19,331 nt of DNA from Candidatus Competibacteraceae bacterium (GTDB lineage: Bacteria; Pseudomonadota; Gammaproteobacteria; Competibacterales; Competibacteraceae). The stretch lies in NCBI GenBank assembly GCA_020445005.1, contig JAGRHM010000299.1, positions 1 to 19,331 of the forward strand. Reading direction: 5' to 3'. The number at the start of each line of letters is the position of its first letter. The stretch's first letter is position 1. Below are positions 1-7,835 of this stretch, one piece after another. The notes beneath the pieces were generated by a model. It was not told where the DNA came from. It did not search any database and saw only the letters and a list, made by a program, of their open reading frames with translations. The position numbers were made by a program, and so were the translations under genes.

Positions 1-766
1 GCCATTGCCGTTCGAGTTCGTACACATCCCACCCCGGCGCGGCCCTTCTCGCCATTTCATAGGTCGATGTCCGAAGGTGTGGCCCGTCATTTCCCTCGTA
101 AATCGGCAAGGGGAGCAACAGCGGTTCCGGCACAGGCGGATTCTTGAGGCGGGGAAGCACGGGGGGAAGTTGCGCCACATGCGGCTTGCTGGGCTTGAGC
201 AGCAAGCCCCGTTCCCCATCCTCAACATTGGCTTCCGGGTAGACAGTGAGAATTGCGCGGAGGTGATGAAGAAAAGATTCTTTAAACCCTCTTGTTCTCG
301 TGTAATCCGCGCCGAATTGCATTTGTAGTACAGCCCACGGAATCTCCGTAGGCTTGCGCAAATAGGACAGGCGATAGGTCAGCCAGCAATAAATATCCAG
401 AGCCATCGGTGACCGTTTGAGGACCTTGAGCGCCCGCATATCTACCGGAACGGGATTCTTGATGACTTCCTCGTAAAAATCCGAGCCGAGGGTCAGGGTT
501 GATTTCCACAGCGGCGCTTCATCGGGGGCTTTCGGGTTCCACCATAAACGCGCTTCCTTGACCATCTTGACGCCGAAAATTCCGGTTTTGTCCTTGTCGT
601 CATAAGTGCATGTGACGGACGAGGCAAAAAGCCGGGTCATCTGGTCACGCAGCCGCGTAATGCTGCCCCACCGCCCGCCTGTTGGGGCTAGACCCAGCTC
701 TGCCATGAAGGCCGACAGGGACGGTCCCAATTCCAGAACCGGTGTGCCTCCCGCATCGCTGCGGTT
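1..766 (-). pseudogene. repA: Plasmid replication initiator RepA (RepA_C family), 5'-truncated and running off the window
   Basis: The minus strand is open from a TAA at 767-769 to the window edge, about 255 codons. The translation contains ELGLAPTGGRWGSITRLRDQ, then RLFASSVTCTYDD, ARLWWNPKAPDEAPLW, VDMRALKVLKRSPMALDIY, WLTYRLSYLRKPTEIPW and FGADYTRTRGFKESFL. I recognise these as the conserved core of plasmid RepA proteins of the RepA_C family, which bind the plasmid origin and start replication. The N-terminal part is missing: homology stops where the 38-bp inverted repeat of the neighbouring miniature element begins (740), so the first codons of the open frame lie inside that repeat. The first in-frame ATG is at 706. 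The 3' end lies beyond position 1. The family call comes from memory of the motifs. Loss of the start and N-terminus implies that this copy is probably not functional. Confidence 0.75.
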
Positions 767-1073
767 TTATACGGTAGCGTATTGCACGCTAAGTTACCCC
801 GATCGATTCAACCCCGGACGAACCGGATAGGGAGGGCCTTTCATCGAGAGTACGGTTTGTATTGTACGCCATGTTAACCCCCCGGATGAGGAGCCAGTTT
901 ATGGCGTACAATACGGCCTATTGATTCGAATCATGGCGTACATTCCACATTGTACGCCATGATTGCACGCCACAACTACTGCTGGGCATCCAAGTCCCAC
1001 CTGGTCAGAGCCAAATCAGCCCAAAAAGGGGCTTCCTACCGTATAAAAAGGCCGGGATGCGGGAGGCACACCG
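740..1073. mobile_element. Miniature Tn3-family-like element (TIME/MITE) with 38-bp terminal inverted repeats
   Basis: The left end (740-777) and the right end read inward on the minus strand (1073-1036) share an 18-base perfect start, CGGTGTGCCTCCCGCATC. Seven poorly matching bases follow, then 13 matching bases ending TTTTATACGGTAG. The total is 38 bp, the usual inverted-repeat length of Tn3-family transposons. The 334-bp element carries no transposase or other gene. Its interior holds a palindromic array (859-963) best read as a resolution site. No target-site duplication is visible: the outer flanks are CAGAAC and TACAGT. On the left it meets a truncated repA, on the right a tnpA remnant, and both reading frames run into the repeat. 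Tn3-derived miniature elements of this build are a known class. Assignment to that class is inference from repeat length, the resolution-like site and the adjacent tnpA. Confidence 0.65.
859..963. other. Candidate site-specific recombination (resolution) site with a lox-like core
   Basis: The motif TGTACGCCAT occurs four times in alternating orientation. The core at 930-963 has 13-base arms ATCATGGCGTACA and TGTACGCCATGAT, perfectly inverted around the 8-base spacer TTCCACAT. This is the same 13-8-13 geometry as loxP, and one further base pair (929/964) extends the arms. To its left is a perfect 14-base inverted pair, GTATTGTACGCCAT (859-872) and ATGGCGTACAATAC (901-914), 28 bases apart. One inverted core plus two accessory copies within about 105 bp resembles the internal resolution sites of Tn3-family transposons that use a tyrosine recombinase (TnpI or TnpS/TnpT type). 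No cognate recombinase gene lies inside the element. Operators for a repressor, or replication-protein sites, are the alternatives. Confidence 0.5.
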
Positions 1074-1319
1074 TACAGTGACCAGGAGATTGCGGAGGGT
1101 TGCCGGCGACTCATCAAGAACGCAATTGTTTGCTGGAACTATCTCTACTTAGCGCGGGAACTGGACACAGAGAAGAACGAAGTGCGCCGGGCGGCATTGA
1201 TCGAGGCAATTCGCAACGGTTCGGTGATCGCCTGGAAGCATTTCAATTTGCACGGAGAGTTCGATTTCTCGGACGAGAGGATGATCGATTCGGTGGGCTT
1301 GATAGTTCCCCAGAATTAG
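1047..1319 (+). pseudogene. tnpA: Tn3-family transposase TnpA, C-terminal remnant
   Basis: A plus-strand frame without a start, beginning after a TAA at 1044-1046 and ending with TAG at 1317-1319, encodes about 80 residues outside the inverted repeat. They include SDQEIAEGCRRLIKNAIVCW, NYLYLARELD, RRAALIEAIRNGSVIAW and HFNLHGEFDFSDE, followed by a short tail. This is the characteristic C-terminus of Tn3-family DDE transposases (the NAI.CWN.LYL and W.H.NLHGE.DF blocks). Everything upstream, including the catalytic acidic residues, is missing. The remnant starts right at the outer edge of the 38-bp repeat of the miniature element (1073). It is the only plus-strand gene fragment I can support. 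It marks an old transposon, now broken, between repA and the defence genes. I see no matching inverted repeat after its stop. Confidence 0.7.
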
Positions 1320-1435
1320 GCGCTGTGGAAGCTCTAAAATTGACCGGTTGAAATTGGGCTAAAAGCATCATGAGGTTGCAGAGCCGCGCAAAATCCTATG
1401 GGACTTTTATGTCGTTTGTTTAAACACACCCACAG

Positions 1436-3709
1436 TTAGCCGACAGCGGCTTCCTTGGGCGTCCAGTGCTTAGCTGTTCTGATGTCGAACCAATCAGCGA
1501 ACAATTCCAAGCGTATCTCGTTGTCGGCGCGTGGAACAAGAAACGGCTCTAGTGGTATCGGGATGGGAAAGTACAGGCTATCGAACATCTGTTGCAGCGG
1601 GCGGTCAAGTGGGAGCGCCCCTTCGGCCCTCGCTTCGCCGCTGCTGGTTGCAGCCGCAACGACCTGGTCGAGTCGTATCTCGTATTTGAAAGCTGCACTC
1701 ACGGCATCCGAGACTACGTATTCGATCTTGTTGCCTGCCCAGACAACGCCGCGACTCTCGCAGTCAGGGAGCAGGTCACCGTAGGCATTAAATGCCGAGT
1801 CCGGCAGGCGGATGTAGTAGCCGCCGATGCCTGTAGCCCCACCGTCATCGACGATTCGAAGGATGCGCGGCTTAGCCTTGGCAGGATCGGGTTGAGTGGC
1901 ACCGGCTTGACCAGACCGAACGTCCACAACATGGACATCGGAGCGCGTGACGACTTGCTTCTGACCGCCCTTGCGGACGACGCCAACGTCATCTTTGACA
2001 AGAATCCAAAGCTCCGAGCGGCGCTTGGACAAGAGATCGAGATTCAGCGCACCGTTGCCGAAGAAGCGAGGACTCCACTTCTTGAGGGAAGGCCCTAAAT
2101 ACTCGTGGCAGAAAGTGGAGACGAGCGAATAGAGAATCGACGTGTAGCCAAGTGACTCCAGTTTGGCGATCTCTGGATGATTGACGTCAACAAGGATATC
2201 GAGATTCTTGTCCTTTCCATGCTCGCGTACAAACACGGGGATGTCCTCTGTCAACTTGCCGGGCAGGAGGCGAAGCGAGTGCACCTCGTAGGATTTGTTA
2301 ACGTTGAACTCCAGTTCGCCCAAGAAGAACTTGTGAAAGCGAGTCAACTCAGCATACGGTTCGATGATATCGATCATTCCATCGAACGGCTTGGCACCAC
2401 AGTACCGCTCTAGGTACTGCTGCTCAGCAGATCGGCGGTACCTGTCGCTGGAAAGCAAAACAACAATGTGGCCGCGTGCTTGCATGATCTGGTTGAGAGC
2501 CTGCTTTTGGGCGGAGCCAAAGAAGACGCCGACATCACCTTCCTCAGCGTGGCGCTTGATGTCTGCGAGTGTGGTGTCCGATCCATCGGCCAAACCGACG
2601 CGGACGTTGCCAAGCTTGTCGATGAGGCCAAGCTGGACGACATAGCGAAAGATTCGGGTGTGCTGTGCGATCCGTTCGGGACTATCAAGCACAGCGAGAA
2701 CCGCCACACGCTCAAGGGCTTGCGTGATCTGCCCAAGGAAGGCAGTAGTCGTGTCGTCAAGCGAGTCACGTCCTGCGGTCGGCACGAAGCGATCCGAGTC
2801 CAAGCGGCCAGTAGTTCCGATGGTCGACGGCACTTGCGTCGCGCATAGTTTGAATCCGCGTTTGAAGACATCGAGGGGACCGGCCTCAAACCTAATCTGA
2901 CCGGCCATCGCGACCTTCTCCTCACCAACCATGAGTCCCTCGACGGCCGCAACCAAAGTATGGCCGCGATTTTCATAGAGTCGACCGAAGACTGAGAACC
3001 CGCCTTCCTTCCATTGCTGCGTACCGCTCGAAACCTCCTTCAAGTTCTCCTTGTCATCCAGGTCTGTGAATTTCGCCTGCGACAGCTTCTCGCCGTTGAA
3101 GAAGACGGCGATGGGAACAAAACGAACGAAGTCGCGCAGGTAACGGCGCAGTTCTTCAACGTTCGGGTCGTTGCGAAGATGCCCCACCACGATGGTGCCC
3201 CTAGGAGCGGAGTCATCCGAAGCCTCCACTGTGACGGTCGGGAGGCGTGGCCTTGCCCTCTCGATGTCGTCCTGCGACAAGCGTGTGAGGGTCCCATAAG
3301 TGGCGTCCTGCTTCTTCGAGATCACTTCCAGCTTGTTGCAGATGCCAAAGTTGGCAAAGCCGCCGATGCCGAACGTGCCGACGCAGCCGGCCGCAGCGGC
3401 CTCTGGCGTCCGCTTGCCGCTCGCCCCCATCGTCCAGAACAGATTTTGCAGTTCGGCCTTCATCATGCCAATGCCGTTGTCACGAACACGCACCGTGCGA
3501 CCGTCCACTGTGACCTCTATGCGGTACCGACCATCCGTAGGATCGGCCTGCTCAAGGTACGCTTGCATGCGTACCGCATCGACCGCGTTTTGCACGTTCT
3601 CTCGAAGGAAGGCGAACGGTGTCTCATAGATTTGCTTCGAGATGATGCGCAGCAAACTGTCGAAGTCGAAACCCGGCTCAAACGACGTGTGCTCTTCAGT
3701 CACGGCCAC
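1436..3709 (-). CDS. Hsp90-like (GHKL) ATPase, probable partner of the upstream phosphoesterase
   Basis: This is a 757-residue protein with an N-terminal Bergerat ATP-binding fold like that of HtpG/Hsp90. The N-box is LRENVQNAVDA (E37, N41, D44), the G1 box is RDNGIGM (D77, G79, G81), a TMGASGK lid segment lies near 94-99, and the glycine-rich GTFGIGGF is at 111-118. All nucleotide-contact motifs of the family are present. A middle domain (about 190-350) and a long C-terminal part without motifs I know follow; the last 150 residues look specific to this protein. It starts at GTG 3709 with AGGAGAGAGG just upstream and overlaps the end of the metallophosphoesterase gene by 14 bp, so the two are probably translationally coupled. 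GHKL ATPases work as chaperones, MutL-like factors or switches in several defence systems. The role here is unknown; a two-component defence module with the phosphoesterase is my inference. Confidence 0.85.
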   Translation of the reverse strand: MAVTEEHTSFEPGFDFDSLLRIISKQIYETPFAFLRENVQNAVDAVRMQAYLEQADPTDGRYRIEVTVDGRTVRVRDNGIGMMKAELQNLFWTMGASGKRTPEAAAAGCVGTFGIGGFANFGICNKLEVISKKQDATYGTLTRLSQDDIERARPRLPTVTVEASDDSAPRGTIVVGHLRNDPNVEELRRYLRDFVRFVPIAVFFNGEKLSQAKFTDLDDKENLKEVSSGTQQWKEGGFSVFGRLYENRGHTLVAAVEGLMVGEEKVAMAGQIRFEAGPLDVFKRGFKLCATQVPSTIGTTGRLDSDRFVPTAGRDSLDDTTTAFLGQITQALERVAVLAVLDSPERIAQHTRIFRYVVQLGLIDKLGNVRVGLADGSDTTLADIKRHAEEGDVGVFFGSAQKQALNQIMQARGHIVVLLSSDRYRRSAEQQYLERYCGAKPFDGMIDIIEPYAELTRFHKFFLGELEFNVNKSYEVHSLRLLPGKLTEDIPVFVREHGKDKNLDILVDVNHPEIAKLESLGYTSILYSLVSTFCHEYLGPSLKKWSPRFFGNGALNLDLLSKRRSELWILVKDDVGVVRKGGQKQVVTRSDVHVVDVRSGQAGATQPDPAKAKPRILRIVDDGGATGIGGYYIRLPDSAFNAYGDLLPDCESRGVVWAGNKIEYVVSDAVSAAFKYEIRLDQVVAAATSSGEARAEGALPLDRPLQQMFDSLYFPIPIPLEPFLVPRADNEIRLELFADWFDIRTAKHWTPKEAAVG

Positions 3710-5483
3710 CCCTCTCTCCTATCGTTGCTCGCAGTTGCGTTCTGAAATCTCGATCGCCCGTCTGACCGACGATCCGTTGGCCGACACCGTTGAATAACTC
3801 CAGCGCCTCACGCGAGCTGGCAGCGATGGCTTCAAGGACAACGGCCTTCGCCTCATCGGAGCGGCCTATATCTAGCAGCAGGGTGGCCAAGTTGCCGCGA
3901 TCCTGCGCATCCGCTAGCCCGTCATGGATAAGAGCCTCATACGCGCGTATGGCTTCATTCCTATCGCTGTCCTCGGTGCTGTGCGCTAGCGCGAATGCCA
4001 ACATGCGACGCGCCTGAACCTGGGTCGGAACGTCCGGGTTTTCAAGGTGTCGCCTGGCCTGCTCGGCCAAGAGTTCCAATTCCTGCGACCGGACAAGATC
4101 AGCGAACAAGTCGACTGCAAACGAGACTTTGGGCTGAGCCGCAAAGAGGCTGCGCACGTCCGTGTCCTGTTGAGCAAGGCGGCTCGCCAGCGCGGCATCG
4201 GACTGGCAGCGGGCAAGCAAATCGGCCCCGTAGGCTCTGACAATTTGTCCATGCTGGGCAAGAAGGTCTGCTAGCGGGCGCCTTCCGTAGAAGACGGTGA
4301 GCACATTCGCGAAGCGCAGAAACGCCACGACCTTGCGACAGTAGTTGTCCTCCAGCATGTCCTGCAAGACAGAGGGGGCACCGAAAGCGTGCCCACCCTG
4401 ACCAGGGATAGGCACTTCCGTCTTGTGTTCGGTGAGGAGCGCCGCGAGGTAGTACGAATGCGATAAGAGCATTGCGTCGAACTCCCCGATGGCTTCGGCA
4501 AGTTCGCCAACCGTACACCGAGCCGCTGTGCTCAGGCGAATGGGAAACGGCACCTCGTTGCTGAACTCGAATACGCTCCGCGCAGGGTTGTACTGAACCG
4601 TCGTCAGTTTTCGTATGCCTGCGAGAAGGTCAAGCTTGACAAGCGAATAGGCGTTCTGGAATTCGCGCGTCTCGAAAGACGCGCCTGCTGCAACCGTCAA
4701 GCATGCCGAAGCGTCGAATCCCGAGCCCTGTGACTCCGGCTGATGCAGGTGGCCGCAATGGTAGAAGTAGCAACGTTCAGTGATGCGCCTTGTGGCGGCG
4801 GTGCGGTCGAAGTCACGGAGCAAGTGCAGCGGGTGATGCGCCATCCCTATAACGATGTGCGCATGGAGCTTGACCGCAGCGTCGAACGCATTGATGACTT
4901 GCCGCTCACCGATCAATAGGTTGCCGTGGTCGGCATTGCCACCTTCTGCAAGCCACGCGGAATTGAGGCCGACTATGGCAATGACAACATTGTCGATGGC
5001 TAGCGAAGACACATAGGCGAGACCGTCAGGCGTAACTGTTCGGGCCTGTCCACCGAAGTAGGAAGTCTGAAAGGCGCGGTAGCCCTCCTGCCGCTGCGTC
5101 AGCGTAGCGAGGTCATCGCTGTCAGGCGCGAGCACCGGATCCACGGCATTCACGCTTGTCAGAGCGGAACGCGCGCCTTGGAAGCACAGCTTCTGCCGAT
5201 CTCGGTCTACGTCATGATTCCCGGGAATGCAGAAGATGCGCTCCTTCGGCACTCCGGTGGCACTGACTAATTCGTCAAAGAAATGCTTAACCAGTTCGTA
5301 TTCGTCCTGCTTGCCGGAAAACGCCAGGTCGCCCGTGGCGAGGATGAAGTCGAGAGTCAATCCTTGGTCGCGGCGCCTCTGGCGTATCGAATCTGTCATA
5401 GCGCGCAAGACTACATCTTGCGACCACTCATCGCGTTGCCGCATGTGGATGTCGGAGACTTGGAGCCAAGCAATTTCGCGCAA
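3696..5483 (-). CDS. Calcineurin-like metallophosphoesterase with TPR-like C-terminus
   Basis: This 595-residue protein has the full metallophosphoesterase signature: SDIH (D11, H13), ATGDLAFSG (D52), PGNHDVDRD (N89, H90), then GMAHHP and the distal YHCGHLH. These residues hold two metal ions in calcineurin-like phosphodiesterases and nucleases, so it probably cleaves phosphoester bonds; the substrate (nucleic acid or nucleotide signal) is unknown. After the catalytic domain (about 1-290) comes a helical region. The end (about 480-580) looks TPR-like, with alternating short helices such as EAIRAYEALIHDGLADAQ and LATLLLDIGRSDEAKAVV, a likely protein-interaction surface. The start is TTG 5483, chosen because AAGGGG lies 6 bases upstream and a TAA closes the frame about 60 bases before. 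No signal peptide or membrane segment is seen. It precedes and overlaps the Hsp90-like ATPase gene. Confidence 0.85.
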   Translation of the reverse strand: MREIAWLQVSDIHMRQRDEWSQDVVLRAMTDSIRQRRRDQGLTLDFILATGDLAFSGKQDEYELVKHFFDELVSATGVPKERIFCIPGNHDVDRDRQKLCFQGARSALTSVNAVDPVLAPDSDDLATLTQRQEGYRAFQTSYFGGQARTVTPDGLAYVSSLAIDNVVIAIVGLNSAWLAEGGNADHGNLLIGERQVINAFDAAVKLHAHIVIGMAHHPLHLLRDFDRTAATRRITERCYFYHCGHLHQPESQGSGFDASACLTVAAGASFETREFQNAYSLVKLDLLAGIRKLTTVQYNPARSVFEFSNEVPFPIRLSTAARCTVGELAEAIGEFDAMLLSHSYYLAALLTEHKTEVPIPGQGGHAFGAPSVLQDMLEDNYCRKVVAFLRFANVLTVFYGRRPLADLLAQHGQIVRAYGADLLARCQSDAALASRLAQQDTDVRSLFAAQPKVSFAVDLFADLVRSQELELLAEQARRHLENPDVPTQVQARRMLAFALAHSTEDSDRNEAIRAYEALIHDGLADAQDRGNLATLLLDIGRSDEAKAVVLEAIAASSREALELFNGVGQRIVGQTGDRDFRTQLRATIGERGGRD

Positions 5484-5489
5484 GCGGGA

Positions 5490-5495
5490 CCCCTT
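5490..5495 (-). promoter_or_regulatory. Ribosome binding site deciding the TTG start of the phosphoesterase
   Basis: AAGGGG on the minus strand sits 6 bases before TTG 5483. The frame has no ATG or GTG between the upstream stop and this TTG, so the site supports the TTG start and the VSDIH motif falling at residues 9-13. Confidence 0.5.
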
Positions 5496-5505
5496 GGTTT
5501 CGTAG

Positions 5506-5802
5506 TTAACGTGGATTCTGTTTGTAATAGGTTAGACGCTGCGAAAGGAGCCACTCACCTGCCCGACGCCTGAGCAGAACAGGATCTGTGACATGCCCCC
5601 AGAAGAAGCAGAAGTCCTCGTCCAATTTGGTCAGTTCGATGTCTACATCGGGAATTAGAGCGAGCTGCTCGGAAAAATCAGCGTTAATTGGCCTCAGAGC
5701 TTGTGAAAAAGTTGTTCGAGGATTTCTGTGGAACTGGCCCCGCAAGCCGGTTTCGGACCGCCGATCCTGCGGTGAAGCGACTTTTATCCGGGTCGCGATC
5801 AA
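5506..5802 (-). CDS. Small unknown reading frame between brxL and the phosphoesterase
   Basis: This is an open frame of 98 codons from TTG 5802 (overlapping the last bases of brxL) to a TAA 22 bases before the phosphoesterase start. I do not recognise it. The second half (DEDFCFFWGHVTDP, RAGEWLLSQRLTYY) looks like real protein, possibly the C-terminus of a lost or shortened gene. The first 40 residues are rich in Arg, Ser and Pro and look less coding-like, so the true start may be internal, or this may be a 5'-deleted remnant. Its position in the only long gap between the BREX genes and the phosphoesterase/ATPase pair suggests a junction where two modules were joined. Confidence that it is expressed is low. 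Confidence 0.3.
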   Translation of the reverse strand: MIATRIKVASPQDRRSETGLRGQFHRNPRTTFSQALRPINADFSEQLALIPDVDIELTKLDEDFCFFWGHVTDPVLLRRRAGEWLLSQRLTYYKQNPR

Positions 5803-7826
5803 TTCATCCCCAACGCTTTCACCGCTGCCGTCAGCGGGTCAGAAAAAAACACCGGGTCGACCCGTTCCACAATATCGCCGGACACTTCGAGAAAGTTCCG
5901 CTTATTCTCCAGCGGCACCAGCGCCCGGCGCGCTCCGTTGTCCATGCCAACCTGTAAGGGTTCGGCCAGTGAGCGAACGGCTTTGAGGTTGCCCTGAATG
6001 CTCAAGTCGCCCAGGATCACCAATCCAGCCAAAACCGATTGCCGCTTGATGGCGGAATAGATCGCAACGACCAAGGCCACGCCCGCTTCACAGGGAACGT
6101 GGTTGCTCAGCAGATCGATGGCCTCAACATGGAAATCGGTGGTGGCGAAGGGTTGAGCGATGCCCATCTTCACCTTCTGACTTTGCAGGTAGGCAAAGGC
6201 CCGTTGCAGCGATTCTTTCATCGCGCCTTCCACACCTCCCGCGATTTTGAGTTTGCCGGTGCCGGGGGAACAACCGACCTCCAGGCGGTAGAGGCCCACT
6301 TTGCCTTGGTCATCGACGGAAGCGGTGTACAAGGAACCGGGGGCAAGGGGGTCGGCGGCGATCATATCCCGGCCCCCCTGTTCGGGCACACCGACAAAGC
6401 GCTCTTCATGCGTCTCGTGGTCGATGAAGGAGAACGAGGTCTGGTGGTATTCGAACGACCCCATCTTTTTGAGTTGTTCTTTCACCCGGCGACGGCCTTC
6501 GAGCGCCAGTGCCAGCAGTTCACGTAACTCGTCCTGGGTGATTTCACCGTGCGGATAGATCAGCTTGACCAGTCCCGCCACCGATTTGCGCACCGCTTTC
6601 ACATCACGGGCATTGAGATGGGCGCCGAGGGAGAAATGGCGGTCGATGATCTCGGTGAAGTTGTGCTTGCGCAGTTCACGCAAGGCTTCGGCCAGGTAAT
6701 CCACTACGAAGCCGTAGTGATCCGTGAAGAACTCCACCCGCATCTTCGGGATTTCCCAGCCGGGAATGTAGAAATGGATGCGGTCAAGGAAAGCCATGTC
6801 TTCCCGAATCACGTCGGGCATCGGCATGAACAGGTGGGACGAACGAACCATGACCTCAACGGGCTGGTGGGTATTGCCGAACAGGGCAATCGATGCCATC
6901 CCGGAGAGCGCATCCTTGCCACGGGCAAACGTACCGGATTCGCAATAGGTCTTGAGCGTGGTCACGACCTCCTTCGGCATCTTTTGCAGGTCGGCGACTT
7001 CATCGAAGGCCACCGCATCCCAGAGGCCCACCAGGCCCATCTTATTGCTGGCCATGTTGTAGAACAGGTTCGCCACAGTGGTCGGGCCGGTCAGCAGGAT
7101 CGTGTACGGCGAAAGCTCCTGATAGCCGTAGCTCTTGCCGGTGCCACGGGGACCGAGTTCGACCAGGTTGTAGTTCTGTTCACAGAGCGCCAGTAGGCGA
7201 ACGAGAAAGAGCAACTTGACCCGCCGCTCGAAATGCGCGGGTTCCATGCCAATGGTGCGGAGCAGCAAATCGATCCATTCATCGGTAGTGAACGCGCTGC
7301 GACACGCCCGGTATTCTTCAAGGTCGAAGGTGGCCAACTGAATCGGCTTGATGCGGTCGATCCAGAACGGACTGCGTTTGCCCTTTTGTTCTTCGTCAAA
7401 TTGGTGTCTCAGATCAATTTGCGCCCAGATGCCGCCCATTAACAAGCGGTCATAGTCCCGCATGAAGTGTTCAGGGATGTGGACATGCTTGTGGCCGAAG
7501 TTCTTGAGTTCCGCCCAGTATTTGTCATCGTCAGAGACATAGCGGACTTGCACTTTGTCGATCAGGGTGTGTTTGCCCTTGTCTTTGAGCAGCGACTGGG
7601 TTTTGTTGGCCTCGTCGGGTCGGACAAAGTTTGACGACAAGGTGTTATTGACCACCTTCAATCCCGCGTCAATCGCTACGGGGTCGTCAGTGGCGCAGTA
7701 TTTCCCCAACAGATACTCCAGGACGAAGACCGGGACGTTGGCCCCCACCTTCACCTTGCGCACCAAGTCTTTACGGACGACCTTGCCCGCAAATACGGCG
7801 GCCGCTTTTCGGTCCAATTCAGGCAT
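5799..7826 (-). CDS. brxL: BREX Lon-related AAA+ protein BrxL
   Basis: At 675 residues it has the usual BrxL length. The N-terminal region is followed by an AAA+ ATPase domain with a Walker A motif GPRGTGKS (about 225-232, K231) and an acidic Walker-B-like VAFDEVADLQ. The C-terminal domain is Lon-like (AGVALVVAIYSA and GDLSIQGNLKAV). Where Lon proteases have the catalytic Ser in PSAG this protein has CEAG (Glu at about 580), and where Lon has the catalytic Lys in GGLKEK it has RSLAEP (Ala at about 621). Proteolysis by the Lon dyad is therefore unlikely. In type I BREX, BrxL takes part in phage restriction and is a ring-forming DNA-binding ATPase. It starts at ATG 7826, 9 bases after the pglZ stop, consistent with an operon. 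It is last in the canonical order, as here. Confidence 0.92.
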   Translation of the reverse strand: MPELDRKAAAVFAGKVVRKDLVRKVKVGANVPVFVLEYLLGKYCATDDPVAIDAGLKVVNNTLSSNFVRPDEANKTQSLLKDKGKHTLIDKVQVRYVSDDDKYWAELKNFGHKHVHIPEHFMRDYDRLLMGGIWAQIDLRHQFDEEQKGKRSPFWIDRIKPIQLATFDLEEYRACRSAFTTDEWIDLLLRTIGMEPAHFERRVKLLFLVRLLALCEQNYNLVELGPRGTGKSYGYQELSPYTILLTGPTTVANLFYNMASNKMGLVGLWDAVAFDEVADLQKMPKEVVTTLKTYCESGTFARGKDALSGMASIALFGNTHQPVEVMVRSSHLFMPMPDVIREDMAFLDRIHFYIPGWEIPKMRVEFFTDHYGFVVDYLAEALRELRKHNFTEIIDRHFSLGAHLNARDVKAVRKSVAGLVKLIYPHGEITQDELRELLALALEGRRRVKEQLKKMGSFEYHQTSFSFIDHETHEERFVGVPEQGGRDMIAADPLAPGSLYTASVDDQGKVGLYRLEVGCSPGTGKLKIAGGVEGAMKESLQRAFAYLQSQKVKMGIAQPFATTDFHVEAIDLLSNHVPCEAGVALVVAIYSAIKRQSVLAGLVILGDLSIQGNLKAVRSLAEPLQVGMDNGARRALVPLENKRNFLEVSGDIVERVDPVFFSDPLTAAVKALGMN

Positions 7827-7835
7827 GACGGATTC

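Noticed and set aside
5..328. A plus-strand open frame of 107 codons and a minus-strand one at 282-509
   Set aside because: Both are other frames of the RepA coding region, which gives a continuous family-like translation on the minus strand.
1320..1435. Possible terminator after the Hsp90-like gene
   Set aside because: I found no GC-rich stem followed by a T-run; the only palindrome is GTTTAAAC, which is too short to call.
3014..3745. A plus-strand open frame of 243 codons
   Set aside because: It is opposite the ATP-binding domain of the Hsp90-like gene, whose motifs are unambiguous.
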